A stretch of DNA of 64,000 nucleotides from Burkholderiaceae bacterium 26 (GTDB taxonomy: Bacteria; Pseudomonadota; Gammaproteobacteria; Burkholderiales; Burkholderiaceae): the NCBI GenBank assembly GCA_000955795.1, contig JYOB01000001.1, positions 62,001-126,000 of the forward strand, given 5' to 3'. Positions within the stretch are counted from its first letter, which is position 1. Each line of letters begins with the position of its first letter. The translations under genes and the position numbers were made by a program. Below, one piece after another: positions 44,930-53,589 of this stretch. The notes beneath the pieces were generated by a model. The model did no database searches. It saw only the letters and a list, made by a program, of their open reading frames with translations, and was not told the origin of the DNA.

Positions 44930-45511
44930 TCAGCCTTCCTGGTTCTTCAGCAGCGAGTGGCTCACGCCGTTGGCGGCCTGCGCAAAGCTCATGTCCATCT
45001 GGTACTCGGCCAGCGTCATCGAGGCGAAGTAGCTGAAGTCAGCCAGCTTCACCATCGTCATGGTCACGTCCATGCTGTCGAGCGAGTCGAGCATCTCCTG
45101 CCGCTTGCTGTTGATGCTGGTGTAGCGCTCGTTGAGGTCATGGCCGTAGTCGCGCCACTGGCCCATCGCACCGTCGGCACCGGGCCCGCGCGTGAACGAG
45201 AACGACACATCCGGCACCGGCGATGGCGTTGCGTTGGAGGCCATCGGAATGGGCTGCGCCGGCAGCGTGGCCGGCTGCACCGTCGTGGTGGCAACCGGGC
45301 GCATCATGCCGCCAAACTGCTGGGCGTCGGTGGGCATGGCGGCCTGCGTAGCCGGAGTGCCGATGCCCTGCTCGACCTGCCCCGGGCCTTGGGCCGCATA
45401 CGCCGCGGGGTTCACCTGCGCGGCCTGGCTGGCACCGGCAGCGCCGCCGGCTTGCGCCTGTGCGGCCTGAGTCGCGGCAACGGCCGCAATCGCATTCGCT
45501 TCGATCGACAT
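44930..45511 (-). CDS. sctI: Probable inner-rod protein SctI
   Basis: A 193-residue protein placed just before sctJ, the usual place of the inner-rod gene (YscI/HrpB2). The first 120 residues are low-complexity (Ala, Gln, Pro, Thr). The C-terminal ~75 residues are helical (DYGHDLNERYTSINSKRQEM, then MTMVKLADFSYFASMTLAE), like the short C-terminal helix of rod proteins. It is longer than usual (often 110-150). Start ATG 45511 has AGGAGGG. The call rests on position and shape. Confidence 0.7.
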   Translation of the reverse strand: MSIEANAIAAVAATQAAQAQAGGAAGASQAAQVNPAAYAAQGPGQVEQGIGTPATQAAMPTDAQQFGGMMRPVATTTVQPATLPAQPIPMASNATPSPVPDVSFSFTRGPGADGAMGQWRDYGHDLNERYTSINSKRQEMLDSLDSMDVTMTMVKLADFSYFASMTLAEYQMDMSFAQAANGVSHSLLKNQEG

Positions 45512-45573
45512 CGTGCCCTCCTGAATTCGGTGAAGCGGCGGCAGGCCGCGCCCGCCGCCGCTGGGGTTGCGCG

Positions 45574-45780
45574 TCAGCTCGCGCGCGCGCCGTCGCGGAC
45601 GGCACCGGCTGCCGAAGCCGCCGTATTGCTCAGCGATTGGGCCGCGCCGATGATGCCGCTGGCTGCGGCGCCCTTGGCTGCGGCTGCCTGCACTGCCGTG
45701 GCGATCTTCAGCTGGTCATCGCCGGACTGGTTGATGCTGCCGATGGCGCCGTCGACGCCGGTGGTGGGTGTACCTGCCAT
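45574..45780 (-). CDS. Small Ala/Gly/Ser-rich protein, needle/pilin candidate
   Basis: A 68-residue protein with the start MAGTPTTGVDGAIGS, two helices rich in Ala and ending ARAS. ATG 45780 follows AGGAGAG; the longer reading to 45822 has no ribosome site. Size and composition fit a SctF needle or Hrp-pilin subunit, and it lies in the type III operon between sctD and sctI. Needle and pilin genes are very divergent, so this is only a candidate. Confidence 0.6.
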   Translation of the reverse strand: MAGTPTTGVDGAIGSINQSGDDQLKIATAVQAAAAKGAAASGIIGAAQSLSNTAASAAGAVRDGARAS

Positions 45781-45929
45781 GGTGCTCTCCTGGATGTCAG
45801 TCAAAAGGGTCAAAAAGATCAAAAGGAACTACCGGAACTACCAACTGCCTGGCGGCGGCAACCGGCCTCGCATCTGCCGGCGACCTCCGTACGACACACC
45901 CCACGCGCGGGAAAGGGGGACCCGCTGCG
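45781..45929. repeat. Short-period repeats between sctD and the small gene
   Basis: A 149-bp gap in an otherwise tight operon. It contains three 9-bp units starting TCAAAA (45801-45827) and directly after them two perfect 9-bp units GGAACTACC (45825-45842). On the minus (coding) strand these read GGTAGTTCC twice. CGGTAGTTC also occurs in the divergent promoter (51535-51543). It may be a second promoter or an operator inside the operon. Confidence 0.55.
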
Positions 45930-47123
45930 CTACGGTGTTTGCGGCTGGATCGGCCACGTGACCGATTGCCCGCCGCGGTCGAGCACCACACCATCTGAAG
46001 CGATGCTCTTTACCTGGAGGCCGCCCTTGAGGCGCGCGCCCTCGAAATACAACTGGCCGTCGCGCGTCTGCACAAAGCGCGTGCCGTCTTCGTCTTCATA
46101 CGTGCTCACGATGGCGGGCAGGCCGTCGGCGCGCGGCGTTTCCGCCACGATGTTCGGCGGCGGCGGGCCATCCCACGCCACGCGGTCGATCACCTCGACG
46201 GCCGGCTTGGCGTCGCGCGCGTAGTTGCGGATGCGCTGCCATGCCTGCGCCCGATCGGCCGTGCCGCTCACCACGATGCGGCCATGTCCGTCGTAGGCCA
46301 CGTTCAGCGCGGCCGTACCGCTTGTGCCGCCCGCGCTGAAGTACTGCTGCGCAGCGGCCAGCAGATCGCTCACCACATACACCTCGCCAATCGACACATC
46401 CGACAACCCGCGTGCGCGGCTCAGCAGCGCCTGATGGTCTGCCTCGGTCGGTACGTAGCCGGACACGCGCGACGTGCCGTCCGACGCCGGCGTCACCACA
46501 ATCTCCGCCGGGTCGCCCAAGGCGTGACGGACCTGCGCTGCACGCGCTGCCGGGTCGCGCCCCCAGAGCGACCAGCCGTCGTGCCCGGCAAACGCCACCA
46601 CGCCACCGGCCAGCAGCACCGCAAGCCACAGGCCGATGCCGGCGATCAGCCACGTCCGCCCGCGCCCGGCCTTGGTGGACACCCGAGACAGCCACACCGC
46701 GGCGGCCAGCGGCAGCCACGACGGCACGCGCTCTGCCAGCACCGCAGCACCCCCGCCTTCCACCGCAGCGGCCGGCATGCGGATCGTCCCGACCTTCTCG
46801 ATGCCGACGCGGATGTCGCCCATGGCAATCACATCGCCCGGCACCACGCTGCGGCGCGTCTGGCCGAATGGCTGGCCGTTGAGCGTTGGCTCGGCGTCAT
46901 CCAGCCGGCGTGCAGAGACGGCAATACCGCCCACCTCGAACATCAGCTCGCGCGCGGCGACGCTGCTGTCGGGCACGATGATTTCGCAGCTGGGCGCCGA
47001 GCCGACCACGTTGGCGCCCATCCGCAGCGGCATCGATCTGCCGTACAGCGGGCCGCTCAGGAAGCACAGCTTCCAGGGCGATTTATCCGAGTGCGGCGAG
47101 GGTTGTGTGGCTGGCTGGTTCAT
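45930..47123 (-). CDS. sctD: Type III inner-membrane ring protein SctD
   Basis: A 397-residue YscD/HrpW-type ring protein. The cytoplasmic N-terminus is an FHA-like domain (FLSGPLYGRSMPLRMGANVV, then VPGDVIAMGDIRVGIEKV, residues about 15-110). One membrane helix follows near residue 185 (LWLAVLLAGGVVAFAG). The periplasmic part has BON-like ring-building motifs. It joins SctJ to the outer-membrane ring. ATG 47123 overlaps the end of sctC by 41 bp; upstream codons to 47243 are not conserved. Confidence 0.88.
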   Translation of the reverse strand: MNQPATQPSPHSDKSPWKLCFLSGPLYGRSMPLRMGANVVGSAPSCEIIVPDSSVAARELMFEVGGIAVSARRLDDAEPTLNGQPFGQTRRSVVPGDVIAMGDIRVGIEKVGTIRMPAAAVEGGGAAVLAERVPSWLPLAAAVWLSRVSTKAGRGRTWLIAGIGLWLAVLLAGGVVAFAGHDGWSLWGRDPAARAAQVRHALGDPAEIVVTPASDGTSRVSGYVPTEADHQALLSRARGLSDVSIGEVYVVSDLLAAAQQYFSAGGTSGTAALNVAYDGHGRIVVSGTADRAQAWQRIRNYARDAKPAVEVIDRVAWDGPPPPNIVAETPRADGLPAIVSTYEDEDGTRFVQTRDGQLYFEGARLKGGLQVKSIASDGVVLDRGGQSVTWPIQPQTP

Positions 47124-49017
47124 GCAGTCGCGAAACAGGCGGCGTGGGCAAGGTGCCGACACTGGCCGGCGGCTGGTTGGGTGCCGGCGTGCTGGGCAAC
47201 GGGCCCGGTTTCCAATCGGTCGATCCCGGTACCGGCATACCAACGCCCGGGATCGACACGGCGGGCACGTCGTTCGGGTTGGTGCTGGCAGCGGTCAGGA
47301 TGCGCGGGGTCAGCAGATAGAAACGCTCCATGTGCTGGCCGGTCTTGTTGGTGTACTTGAACAGGTTGCCGATGAAGGGCACGTCTGACAGGAACGGAAT
47401 GCCCGACTTGGTGTTGTTCAGGCTGTCGGAGTTGAAGCCGGCAATCAGCAGGCTCTTGCCCTCTTCGATCATCGCCTTGGTCACGATCGAACGCTCCTGC
47501 ACCACGGGCAATTGCGAAACGCGGTCGTTGGTCAGGTTGCCGTCGTCGATGTCGATCGACATCATCACGCTCATCTGCCCGGCCTCGTTGACGATGAGCG
47601 GCGTGACCTTCACGCTCGTGCCCGTCGTGATGCCGTACAGCGATGCATCCTGAAAACCCGACACCGGCACATAGAAGTGGATGAGGTTTTCAAGAATGGC
47701 CTCGGTGTTGTCCAGCGCCAGCACCTTCGGCTTGGCTTGCAGTTGTGCATTGCCGCTCTGCGTGAGCGCATTGATGCGCGCCAGCAGGTAGTTGCGCAAG
47801 CTGCCGCCAATCGATGCGGTGAGCGCCATGCCGATCGGCGTGGTGGCGCCGGTCTGGCCGTCTTCGGTGGTGCCGAGGTTGAACGTGAGCGGCGGATTGT
47901 TGCCGTTGCCGGATTGGAAATCGCCGTGCGTGGTATGCAGGCGCCAGTCAACGCCCAGGCTGTCGAGCGAATCGGTGCTGATGTCGATGATCGTGAGGTT
48001 GATCTCCACCAGCCGCGGCTTGGTATCAAGCGAGGCAATCAGGCGCTCGTATTGCGCCATGTGCTCGGGTACGTCGCGGATGAGCACGGCATTGATGCCG
48101 GCGTCGGCCTCGATGCGCGGCAGGTCAGGCGGTGCTCCGCCGCCCGATGCTGCAGGCGCCTGCGCGCCGTAGCCGGAATCGCCCTGCGCGCCCGCCAGCG
48201 GAATCTCGATGCGCGGCACGTTGATGCTGTCGCCGGAACTGAGCTTCATCTGCCGCGTCGGCCCAGTCAGCCGCATGGCGCGCGTAGGCGACATGCCGGG
48301 GCTGCTGGCACCCGGGTTGGGTGCGCCCAGCAGGCGACGCATCATGGTGGCAATGCCTGGAATCGTCACGGGCTTGCCAGACCGATTGATCTCCACATCG
48401 CCCGCCCAGGCGTACTTGAGTGGGAACGCGCGAATCTCTGCGCGATCCATGCCGCGCGCCGGATCGGCAATCGATGCAATGGCCTGGCGCACCAGTTCCA
48501 CATAGCGCTTCGGGCCAGACGCGTAGACCGTGTTTTCCTTGTCGCTCACAACCAGAGGAAAGCGCTGATCGGTGATCTGCATGGCACGCAGGATCTGCGC
48601 AAGCTCTGGCCCGCTGCCCTTCGGAATCGGGAAGACCTGCGTCTGTGAATCATCTGCGCGGTCCACGTAGATAAGCGAACCGTCGTAGTACCACGTGAGC
48701 CCGTAGGTGGCGCACACCGTGTTGAGCGTGCTGGCCGGCGGGCCCGAGAACTTGCCGTTGATTGTGCCTTCCACCTTCGGGTCGACGACCGCCGTCACGC
48801 CTTGGGATGCCGCCAGCTCGCGGATGAAATCCCCCACCTTCTTACCTTCCGCCACCAGCGTGTAAGACCGGTTGCGCCAGCGCAGCTCGGCCGCCTGCAC
48901 CATGGCCGCAGTCGTCAGCAACCACAGACAGGCCGCCGATGCACTCCACCGCAGGAATCGATAGCGTTTGTTCACGCGTGTTCTCGCTCGGTTATGTTGT
49001 TGTTCGTTCGGCGCCAT
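47083..49017 (-). CDS. sctC: Type III outer-membrane secretin SctC
   Basis: A 644-residue secretin of the YscC/HrcC branch. Signal peptide to about residue 42 (ends VQAAELRW), then N0 and N1 domains (GKKVGDFIRELAASQGVTAVV; LPKGSGPELAQILRAMQ), N3, and the C-terminal secretin barrel (IEEGKSLLIAGFNSDSLN, GIPFLSDVPFIGNLFKYTNK). ATG 49017 has GAGGGG nine bases before it. It forms the outer ring of the injectisome. The 41-bp overlap with sctD suggests coupling. Confidence 0.94.
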   Translation of the reverse strand: MAPNEQQHNRARTRVNKRYRFLRWSASAACLWLLTTAAMVQAAELRWRNRSYTLVAEGKKVGDFIRELAASQGVTAVVDPKVEGTINGKFSGPPASTLNTVCATYGLTWYYDGSLIYVDRADDSQTQVFPIPKGSGPELAQILRAMQITDQRFPLVVSDKENTVYASGPKRYVELVRQAIASIADPARGMDRAEIRAFPLKYAWAGDVEINRSGKPVTIPGIATMMRRLLGAPNPGASSPGMSPTRAMRLTGPTRQMKLSSGDSINVPRIEIPLAGAQGDSGYGAQAPAASGGGAPPDLPRIEADAGINAVLIRDVPEHMAQYERLIASLDTKPRLVEINLTIIDISTDSLDSLGVDWRLHTTHGDFQSGNGNNPPLTFNLGTTEDGQTGATTPIGMALTASIGGSLRNYLLARINALTQSGNAQLQAKPKVLALDNTEAILENLIHFYVPVSGFQDASLYGITTGTSVKVTPLIVNEAGQMSVMMSIDIDDGNLTNDRVSQLPVVQERSIVTKAMIEEGKSLLIAGFNSDSLNNTKSGIPFLSDVPFIGNLFKYTNKTGQHMERFYLLTPRILTAASTNPNDVPAVSIPGVGMPVPGSTDWKPGPLPSTPAPNQPPASVGTLPTPPVSRLHEPASHTTLAALG

Positions 49018-49032
49018 CTCGCGATCCCCTCG

Positions 49033-49314
49033 CTAAAAAGGCGCCACACCGCCGTAAAACACCTGATCGAGTGCCATGCGGGCAAAACGCAGCACTTCGC
49101 GTCCGCCCCACCCCGCCAGCACCACGATGGTCACCATCACCGCAATCAGCCGCACCGACAGCCCGATGCTCTGATCCTGGATCTGCGTCACTGCCTGCGC
49201 GATGGCAATCAGCAAGGCCGATACCGTCGCCACGGCCACCACCGGCAACGAGACCAGCAGCACCAGAAGCAAGCCCTGGCGTGTGGCTTCAAGAATGGTG
49301 GCGCTCATGTTCAT
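49033..49314 (-). CDS. sctS: Type III export apparatus protein SctS
   Basis: A 93-residue FliQ/YscS-family protein with two membrane helices, of the export gate. Family-like text SLPVVAVATVSALLIAIAQA and QDQSIGLSVRLIAV is visible. ATG 49314 has AAGGAG upstream. It lies between sctC and sctV. Confidence 0.93.
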   Translation of the reverse strand: MNMSATILEATRQGLLLVLLVSLPVVAVATVSALLIAIAQAVTQIQDQSIGLSVRLIAVMVTIVVLAGWGGREVLRFARMALDQVFYGGVAPF

Positions 49315-49352
49315 GGGCCTGTCTCCTTGTGCGGTCCGTGCGTTCTGTGTGT

Positions 49353-51359
49353 TCAGGCGGGGTTGGTCACCCAGCCCACCGTGTTGAGTTCAATGGCTTC
49401 GTCGATCTCCTGGTACGACAGCACCGGCAGATCGCCAAACACCGGTTGCAGCATCGTCTTGACGTAGCGCCGGCAATTGAGCGACACCATCACCGCCAGC
49501 GGGCGGCCGTGGCGGTCTTTCTCCAGCGGGCGTGTGCCGCCAAGGATCTTCACCACCTGGTCGGTAATCGCCTGCTTGGCGTCGCGTGTGAGGCTCAGCA
49601 CACTGCCCTGCTTGGTGTGCACGACGGCCTGCTCGATGCGCTCCTGCAAGGACTGCTCGAACAGCACCACATCGAGCACGCGGCTGGTGCCGCAGAACTG
49701 CTCGGTGATCTGGCGGTGCAAATCCACGCGCACCAGTTCCACGAGGCCGATCACGTCTTCGGGCTCCTTGGGCGACCACGTGATCAGGCTCTCGAAAATG
49801 GCGCGCAGGTTGCGGATCGACACGCCCTCCTGCACCAGCCGGCGCAGCACTTCCGTAATGCGCTGTGGGGGTACCAGGCGTGTGAGTTCGGCCACCAGTT
49901 CGCCGTGTTCGCGACGCATGATCTGGATGAGGTTTTGCGTTTCCTGAATGCCGATGAGCGACGCGGCGTTGCGCTCGATGAGCGTTTCGACTTCGGCCGC
50001 GAGGCGGTCTTCGGAGGGCACGGCGGCGTCCGAAATCGCATCGCGCTCCGGCAGCGTGCCTTCGGCGGCCAGCACGTCCTGCACAAGCAGCGCGTAACTG
50101 TGGGCGGGCAACGCCGCATCCCAGTTCAGTTGCACACGTGGGAACACCGCGCCGAGCCTGCGCTGCACGCGCGATTTGGCTTCGGCCAGGCGGGTCTGCA
50201 AGGCAACGAGTTCGATCTCGCCGCGCAGGTCATCCGACAGGCGCACCGCAATGGGTGCCGCAATGCCTTCAGCGGGCGAGCCTGCCTCGGGCTCGGCCAA
50301 CCGCCGTGCGTCGGGTCCGAGCACCAGCAGATCGAGCGGCGGGGCCTGCCGGCGCTGGCGCATGCGGAGGAATGCAGCCGAAGCGGTGCCGATCGCCAGC
50401 AGCAGGAACGACCACTTCGGAAACCCGGGCACCAGCAGAAACGCCAGCAGCACACCGCTGGCCATCAGCATGCCGCGCGGGTGGGCAGTGATCTGCGCGC
50501 CGATCTGCTGGCCAAGGTGGCGTGCTTCACGATCCCGCGTCGCCACGCGGGTGGTGACGATGCCTGCGGCAATCGACACCAGCAGCGACGGAATCTGCGA
50601 GGCCATGCCGTCGCCGACCGTCAGGATCGCGTAACGGTGCAGCGCATCGCCAATCGACATGCCGTGCATGAGCGCACCCACGGCAATGCCAGCCAGGATG
50701 TTGATGACCGCGATGATGATGCCCGCGATGGCGTCGCCCTTGACGAACTTCATCGCACCGTCCATCGCGCCGTGCAACTGCGATTCCTGCTCCAGCGCTT
50801 CGCGGCGGCGCTTGGCTTCGTCCGACGTGATGATGCCGGCGCGCAGATCCGCGTCGATACTCATCTGCTTGCCGGGCATGGCATCCAGCGAAAACCGCGC
50901 ACCCACCTCCGCCACGCGCTCCGAGCCCTTGGCGATCACGATGAACTGCACCACCGCAATCACCAGGAACACCACGCCGCCCACGACGAAGTTGTTGCCG
51001 ACCACCAGCTTGCCGAACGTGTCGATCACGTGGCCTGCATTGGCCTGCAGCAGGATCAGCTTGCACGACGCGATGTTCAGCGACAGCCGGAACAGCGTCG
51101 TGAACAGCAGCACGGCCGGAAATGACGAGAACGCAAGTGCTGACGGCAGATAGATCGACACGCACAGCAGCACGATGCTGGCCGCCAGATTGAGCGAGAT
51201 GAGCCCGTCCAACACGACGGTCGGCAGCGGCAGTACAAAGAGCGCGACGACCGCCACCACAAACACGGCAATCGCAATGTCGTAGTTCACCAGCCGCGCC
51301 CAGCGCAAGCCGGAGAGCGGAACGTCCAACGCTGCAGCAAGATTGCGAGGCTTTGCCAT
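49353..51359 (-). CDS. sctV: Type III export gate protein SctV
   Basis: A 668-residue FlhA/YscV/HrcV-family protein. The N-terminal half has about eight membrane helices (VLPLPTVVLDGLISLNLAAS, then FPAVLLFTTLFRLSLNIAS) and a FHIPEP-type loop (GSERVAEVGARFSLDAMPGKQMSIDADLRAGI). The C-terminal half is the cytoplasmic nonameric ring that receives substrates. ATG 51359; the frame is open upstream, but that lies in the divergent promoter. It is the first gene of the long minus-strand operon. Confidence 0.96.
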   Translation of the reverse strand: MAKPRNLAAALDVPLSGLRWARLVNYDIAIAVFVVAVVALFVLPLPTVVLDGLISLNLAASIVLLCVSIYLPSALAFSSFPAVLLFTTLFRLSLNIASCKLILLQANAGHVIDTFGKLVVGNNFVVGGVVFLVIAVVQFIVIAKGSERVAEVGARFSLDAMPGKQMSIDADLRAGIITSDEAKRRREALEQESQLHGAMDGAMKFVKGDAIAGIIIAVINILAGIAVGALMHGMSIGDALHRYAILTVGDGMASQIPSLLVSIAAGIVTTRVATRDREARHLGQQIGAQITAHPRGMLMASGVLLAFLLVPGFPKWSFLLLAIGTASAAFLRMRQRRQAPPLDLLVLGPDARRLAEPEAGSPAEGIAAPIAVRLSDDLRGEIELVALQTRLAEAKSRVQRRLGAVFPRVQLNWDAALPAHSYALLVQDVLAAEGTLPERDAISDAAVPSEDRLAAEVETLIERNAASLIGIQETQNLIQIMRREHGELVAELTRLVPPQRITEVLRRLVQEGVSIRNLRAIFESLITWSPKEPEDVIGLVELVRVDLHRQITEQFCGTSRVLDVVLFEQSLQERIEQAVVHTKQGSVLSLTRDAKQAITDQVVKILGGTRPLEKDRHGRPLAVMVSLNCRRYVKTMLQPVFGDLPVLSYQEIDEAIELNTVGWVTNPA

Positions 51360-51602
51360 GGAGCGCCTTTGGGCCGTGTGGGCATAGCCCACGAATGTCC
51401 GTAGAAGACCGGCGCCGTTCAGCACCCGCTTCCCTTGCGAAAAGTGTAGAAGTGGGGGGCCTGTCCGCTCAACGCTGAAACTCGTAGTCGTGCAGCCAAT
51501 CTCTGACGAAGTTTCGGGGTCGACTACGTTTTTCGGTAGTTCATCGCAGCGTGTGCGCGCCACTACAGTAAGTGCATTCACTTGCCACGCGAGAGGCCAC
51601 GG
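51360..51602. promoter_or_regulatory. Divergent promoter between the two type III operons
   Basis: 243 bp between sctV (minus) and the LuxR gene (plus). It contains the 18-bp inverted repeat at 51523-51540 and AT-rich stretches usable as promoters. A TTCGG pair is also seen at 51513 and 51532, spaced 19 bp start to start, one base short of the PIP/hrpII-type spacing. Confidence 0.55.
51523..51540. promoter_or_regulatory. 18-bp inverted repeat ACTAC-N8-GTAGT, candidate LuxR-type operator
   Basis: Perfect 5-bp arms ACTAC (51523-51527) and GTAGT (51536-51540) with an 8-bp spacer, the total length usual for LuxR-type boxes. It is centred between divergent type III operons, one of which starts with a LuxR-type gene. 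The other type III-related places with GTAGT/CTAC half-sites are 45825-45842 and 31252-31262. Binding is inferred. Confidence 0.5.
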
Positions 51603-52451
51603 TTGAATGCTTCGAATGTGGGTGCCGGCGATGTCCGCGCGCCGATCCTGTTTGGCGAAGAGCACATCGTGGTCGATGCGGAATCGATCCGCCTGGGTGC
51701 GACGGCGCGCGCAGAGTCTTTCTCTGAAACCGCGCAGGACCTGCGGGCCGCGCACGGTGCTCAGGAACGACAATTGCTGCTGCGCGCAGTCTTGCGCAGC
51801 ATCGGCTTCGACTGGCTCTGCTACTACCGGCTGACACGCATTGGGGAATCGATTACGCGCGTGCTGTACTTCCGTGCGTATTCCCCGCCGAACTGGCCCA
51901 AGCGCTACGTCGACGAACGCTACTTTGAAGTCGACCCGCGGCTGGCCTTCGCGCTGCGCTACGAATGGCCACTTGTGTGGGATCTGGCCGACCTGGGCGC
52001 CACACTCACCGCTCCGGCAGATGCGGATCGCCTGCACCGCCTGCTGCAAGACGCCGAACGCGCCGGCCTGCGCAGCGGCATCAGCTTTGGTGTCGTCAGC
52101 CCGCGCAGCCTGGAGCACAGCGTCATCTGTTTCGGATCGGGCAACAACGCCAAGGGCTGGATTGCCGACAACGTGGTCGGCCAAGCCTATGCCGTGGGGC
52201 TGGGCCTGCATGAATTTCTTATGCAGCACGCCAAGCCATTGCATGAAGACACGCACGCGCGCGCGCTCACGCAGGTGCAACGGCAAATTCTGGAGTTCAT
52301 CACCAGCGGGTTGTCGGACAAGGCGATTGCCGAGCAGCTCAACATGTCGCCGCACAACGTCGACTATCACCTGCGTCAGCTCAAGAAGAAATACGGTGCG
52401 CAGAACCGCGTGCAGCTGGCCTATATGGCTGGGCGCATGTTCATGACATGA
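51603..52451 (+). CDS. LuxR-type quorum-sensing regulator (solo) of the type III cluster
   Basis: A 282-residue regulator. The autoinducer-binding domain is at about 50-205 and the GerE-type DNA-binding domain at about 218-280 (SDKAIAEQLNMSPHNVDYHL). With TraR numbering, Trp57, Tyr61, Asp70, Pro71 and Trp85 are all present with exact spacing (in NWPKRY, EVDPR, PLVWD). Start: there is no good ATG. TTG at 51603, six bases after GAGAGG, is preferred; GTG 51618 is an alternative. Its stop overlaps the sctQ start (ATGA), so regulator and sctQ are translated together. No luxI gene is in the window, so it is a LuxR solo here. Confidence 0.88.
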   Translation: MNASNVGAGDVRAPILFGEEHIVVDAESIRLGATARAESFSETAQDLRAAHGAQERQLLLRAVLRSIGFDWLCYYRLTRIGESITRVLYFRAYSPPNWPKRYVDERYFEVDPRLAFALRYEWPLVWDLADLGATLTAPADADRLHRLLQDAERAGLRSGISFGVVSPRSLEHSVICFGSGNNAKGWIADNVVGQAYAVGLGLHEFLMQHAKPLHEDTHARALTQVQRQILEFITSGLSDKAIAEQLNMSPHNVDYHLRQLKKKYGAQNRVQLAYMAGRMFMT

Positions 52452-53536
52452 ATACGCTCGACGCCCGCATGCTTTCGGCTGTGGACCAGACACTGGCGCG
52501 TACGCTGTCGCGCCTTTACCTGGCGCGCGCAGCACTACCGTTTTCCGTAGGGAACACGCCCTACGAAGCGCGTTGCGAAGCCCATGCCGTGCAGGCTGCG
52601 GCACAGGCCTATCGATTCACGCTGGGCGATGCACCGGGCTGGCTGCTGCTCGATGCCGCCGCTGGGCATGCATGGCTGGCCGACGCCGCAGATGCGCACG
52701 TGCCGCAAGCCCTGCGCTGCGCGGTGCTGGCCGATGCCTTGGCGCCACTCGCACGCGGTATCGAACAACGCAGCGGACGTGCGCTTACATGGTTGCCGGA
52801 GGCCGCCTCGCCAGAGGTCCTGCTGGACCGGCCAGACGTCCTGCAGATGATGATCAGCCGCCACGATGACGCACCCGTCGAAGACGGTGCCGCGCCATGG
52901 CTGGCGCGCGCCGGACTGCTGTTCGACGCGCCCAACGTCCTGCCCGAACTGTGCCCGACCGAGCTGACTGCGGAGCCCCTTCCGCTGGCCGCCTTCATGG
53001 GCACGCAGGTGCCGCTGCGCTTCGAGCTGGGCGCCACCTTTCTGTCGCGCCGGGACTTTGCCGGCATTGCGCTGGGCGACATCGTGCGCATCGAAAAATG
53101 GCTGCCTGCGGGCGATGCATTGCGCTGCGTGGCCCGCGTGCGCGGGCGGCTGCACCTGCGAGTGTTCGGACAAGTGCAAGGCACGCGCATCGTCGTGGAA
53201 AACGTGGAGGAAAAGCCAATGACAACCGAGAACCCAGCCCCGAACACCGCTGCATCCGGCACGGAGCCCACGGCGCGCCCGCTTCCCACCGACAGCCTGG
53301 ACGACATCGAACTGGTCACCACCTTCGAGTTGGAAGAGCGGCGCCTGTCGTTGGCCGAACTGCGTGCGTTGCGGCCCGGCACGGTCATGGAGCTGGCGCA
53401 GCCACTCAACCAGGCTGTCATCCGCATCCTGGCCAATGGCATGCCGGTGGGCGAAGGCCACCTGATTGCTGTCGGCAACCGGCTTGGTGTGCGCGTATCG
53501 CGCTTCATCGGTCAGGCGGCACCGGGGCAGGCATAA
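52448..53536 (+). CDS. sctQ: Type III cytoplasmic ring protein SctQ
   Basis: A 362-residue YscQ/FliN-family protein that builds the sorting platform under the injectisome. The N-terminal half is variable; two SPOA-type domains are present, near 195-265 (IALGDIVRIEKWLP, then GRLHLRVFGQVQG) and near 295-355 (LSLAELRALRPGTVMELAQP, then ILANGMPVGEGHLIAVGNRLGV). It overlaps the LuxR stop by 4 bp and is followed by sctR. Confidence 0.92.
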   Translation: MNTLDARMLSAVDQTLARTLSRLYLARAALPFSVGNTPYEARCEAHAVQAAAQAYRFTLGDAPGWLLLDAAAGHAWLADAADAHVPQALRCAVLADALAPLARGIEQRSGRALTWLPEAASPEVLLDRPDVLQMMISRHDDAPVEDGAAPWLARAGLLFDAPNVLPELCPTELTAEPLPLAAFMGTQVPLRFELGATFLSRRDFAGIALGDIVRIEKWLPAGDALRCVARVRGRLHLRVFGQVQGTRIVVENVEEKPMTTENPAPNTAASGTEPTARPLPTDSLDDIELVTTFELEERRLSLAELRALRPGTVMELAQPLNQAVIRILANGMPVGEGHLIAVGNRLGVRVSRFIGQAAPGQA

Positions 53537-53589
53537 CGCCCAGCCCTTCCCTCAACAAGAACAACGCATCGACACACTCGACACGCCCC

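Noticed and set aside
51513-51536. TTCGG pair in the divergent type III promoter, as a PIP/hrpII box
   Set aside because: Start-to-start distance is 19 bp instead of 20, and no HrpB/HrpX-type AraC gene is present in the window; the ACTAC/GTAGT dyad in the same place is a better candidate.
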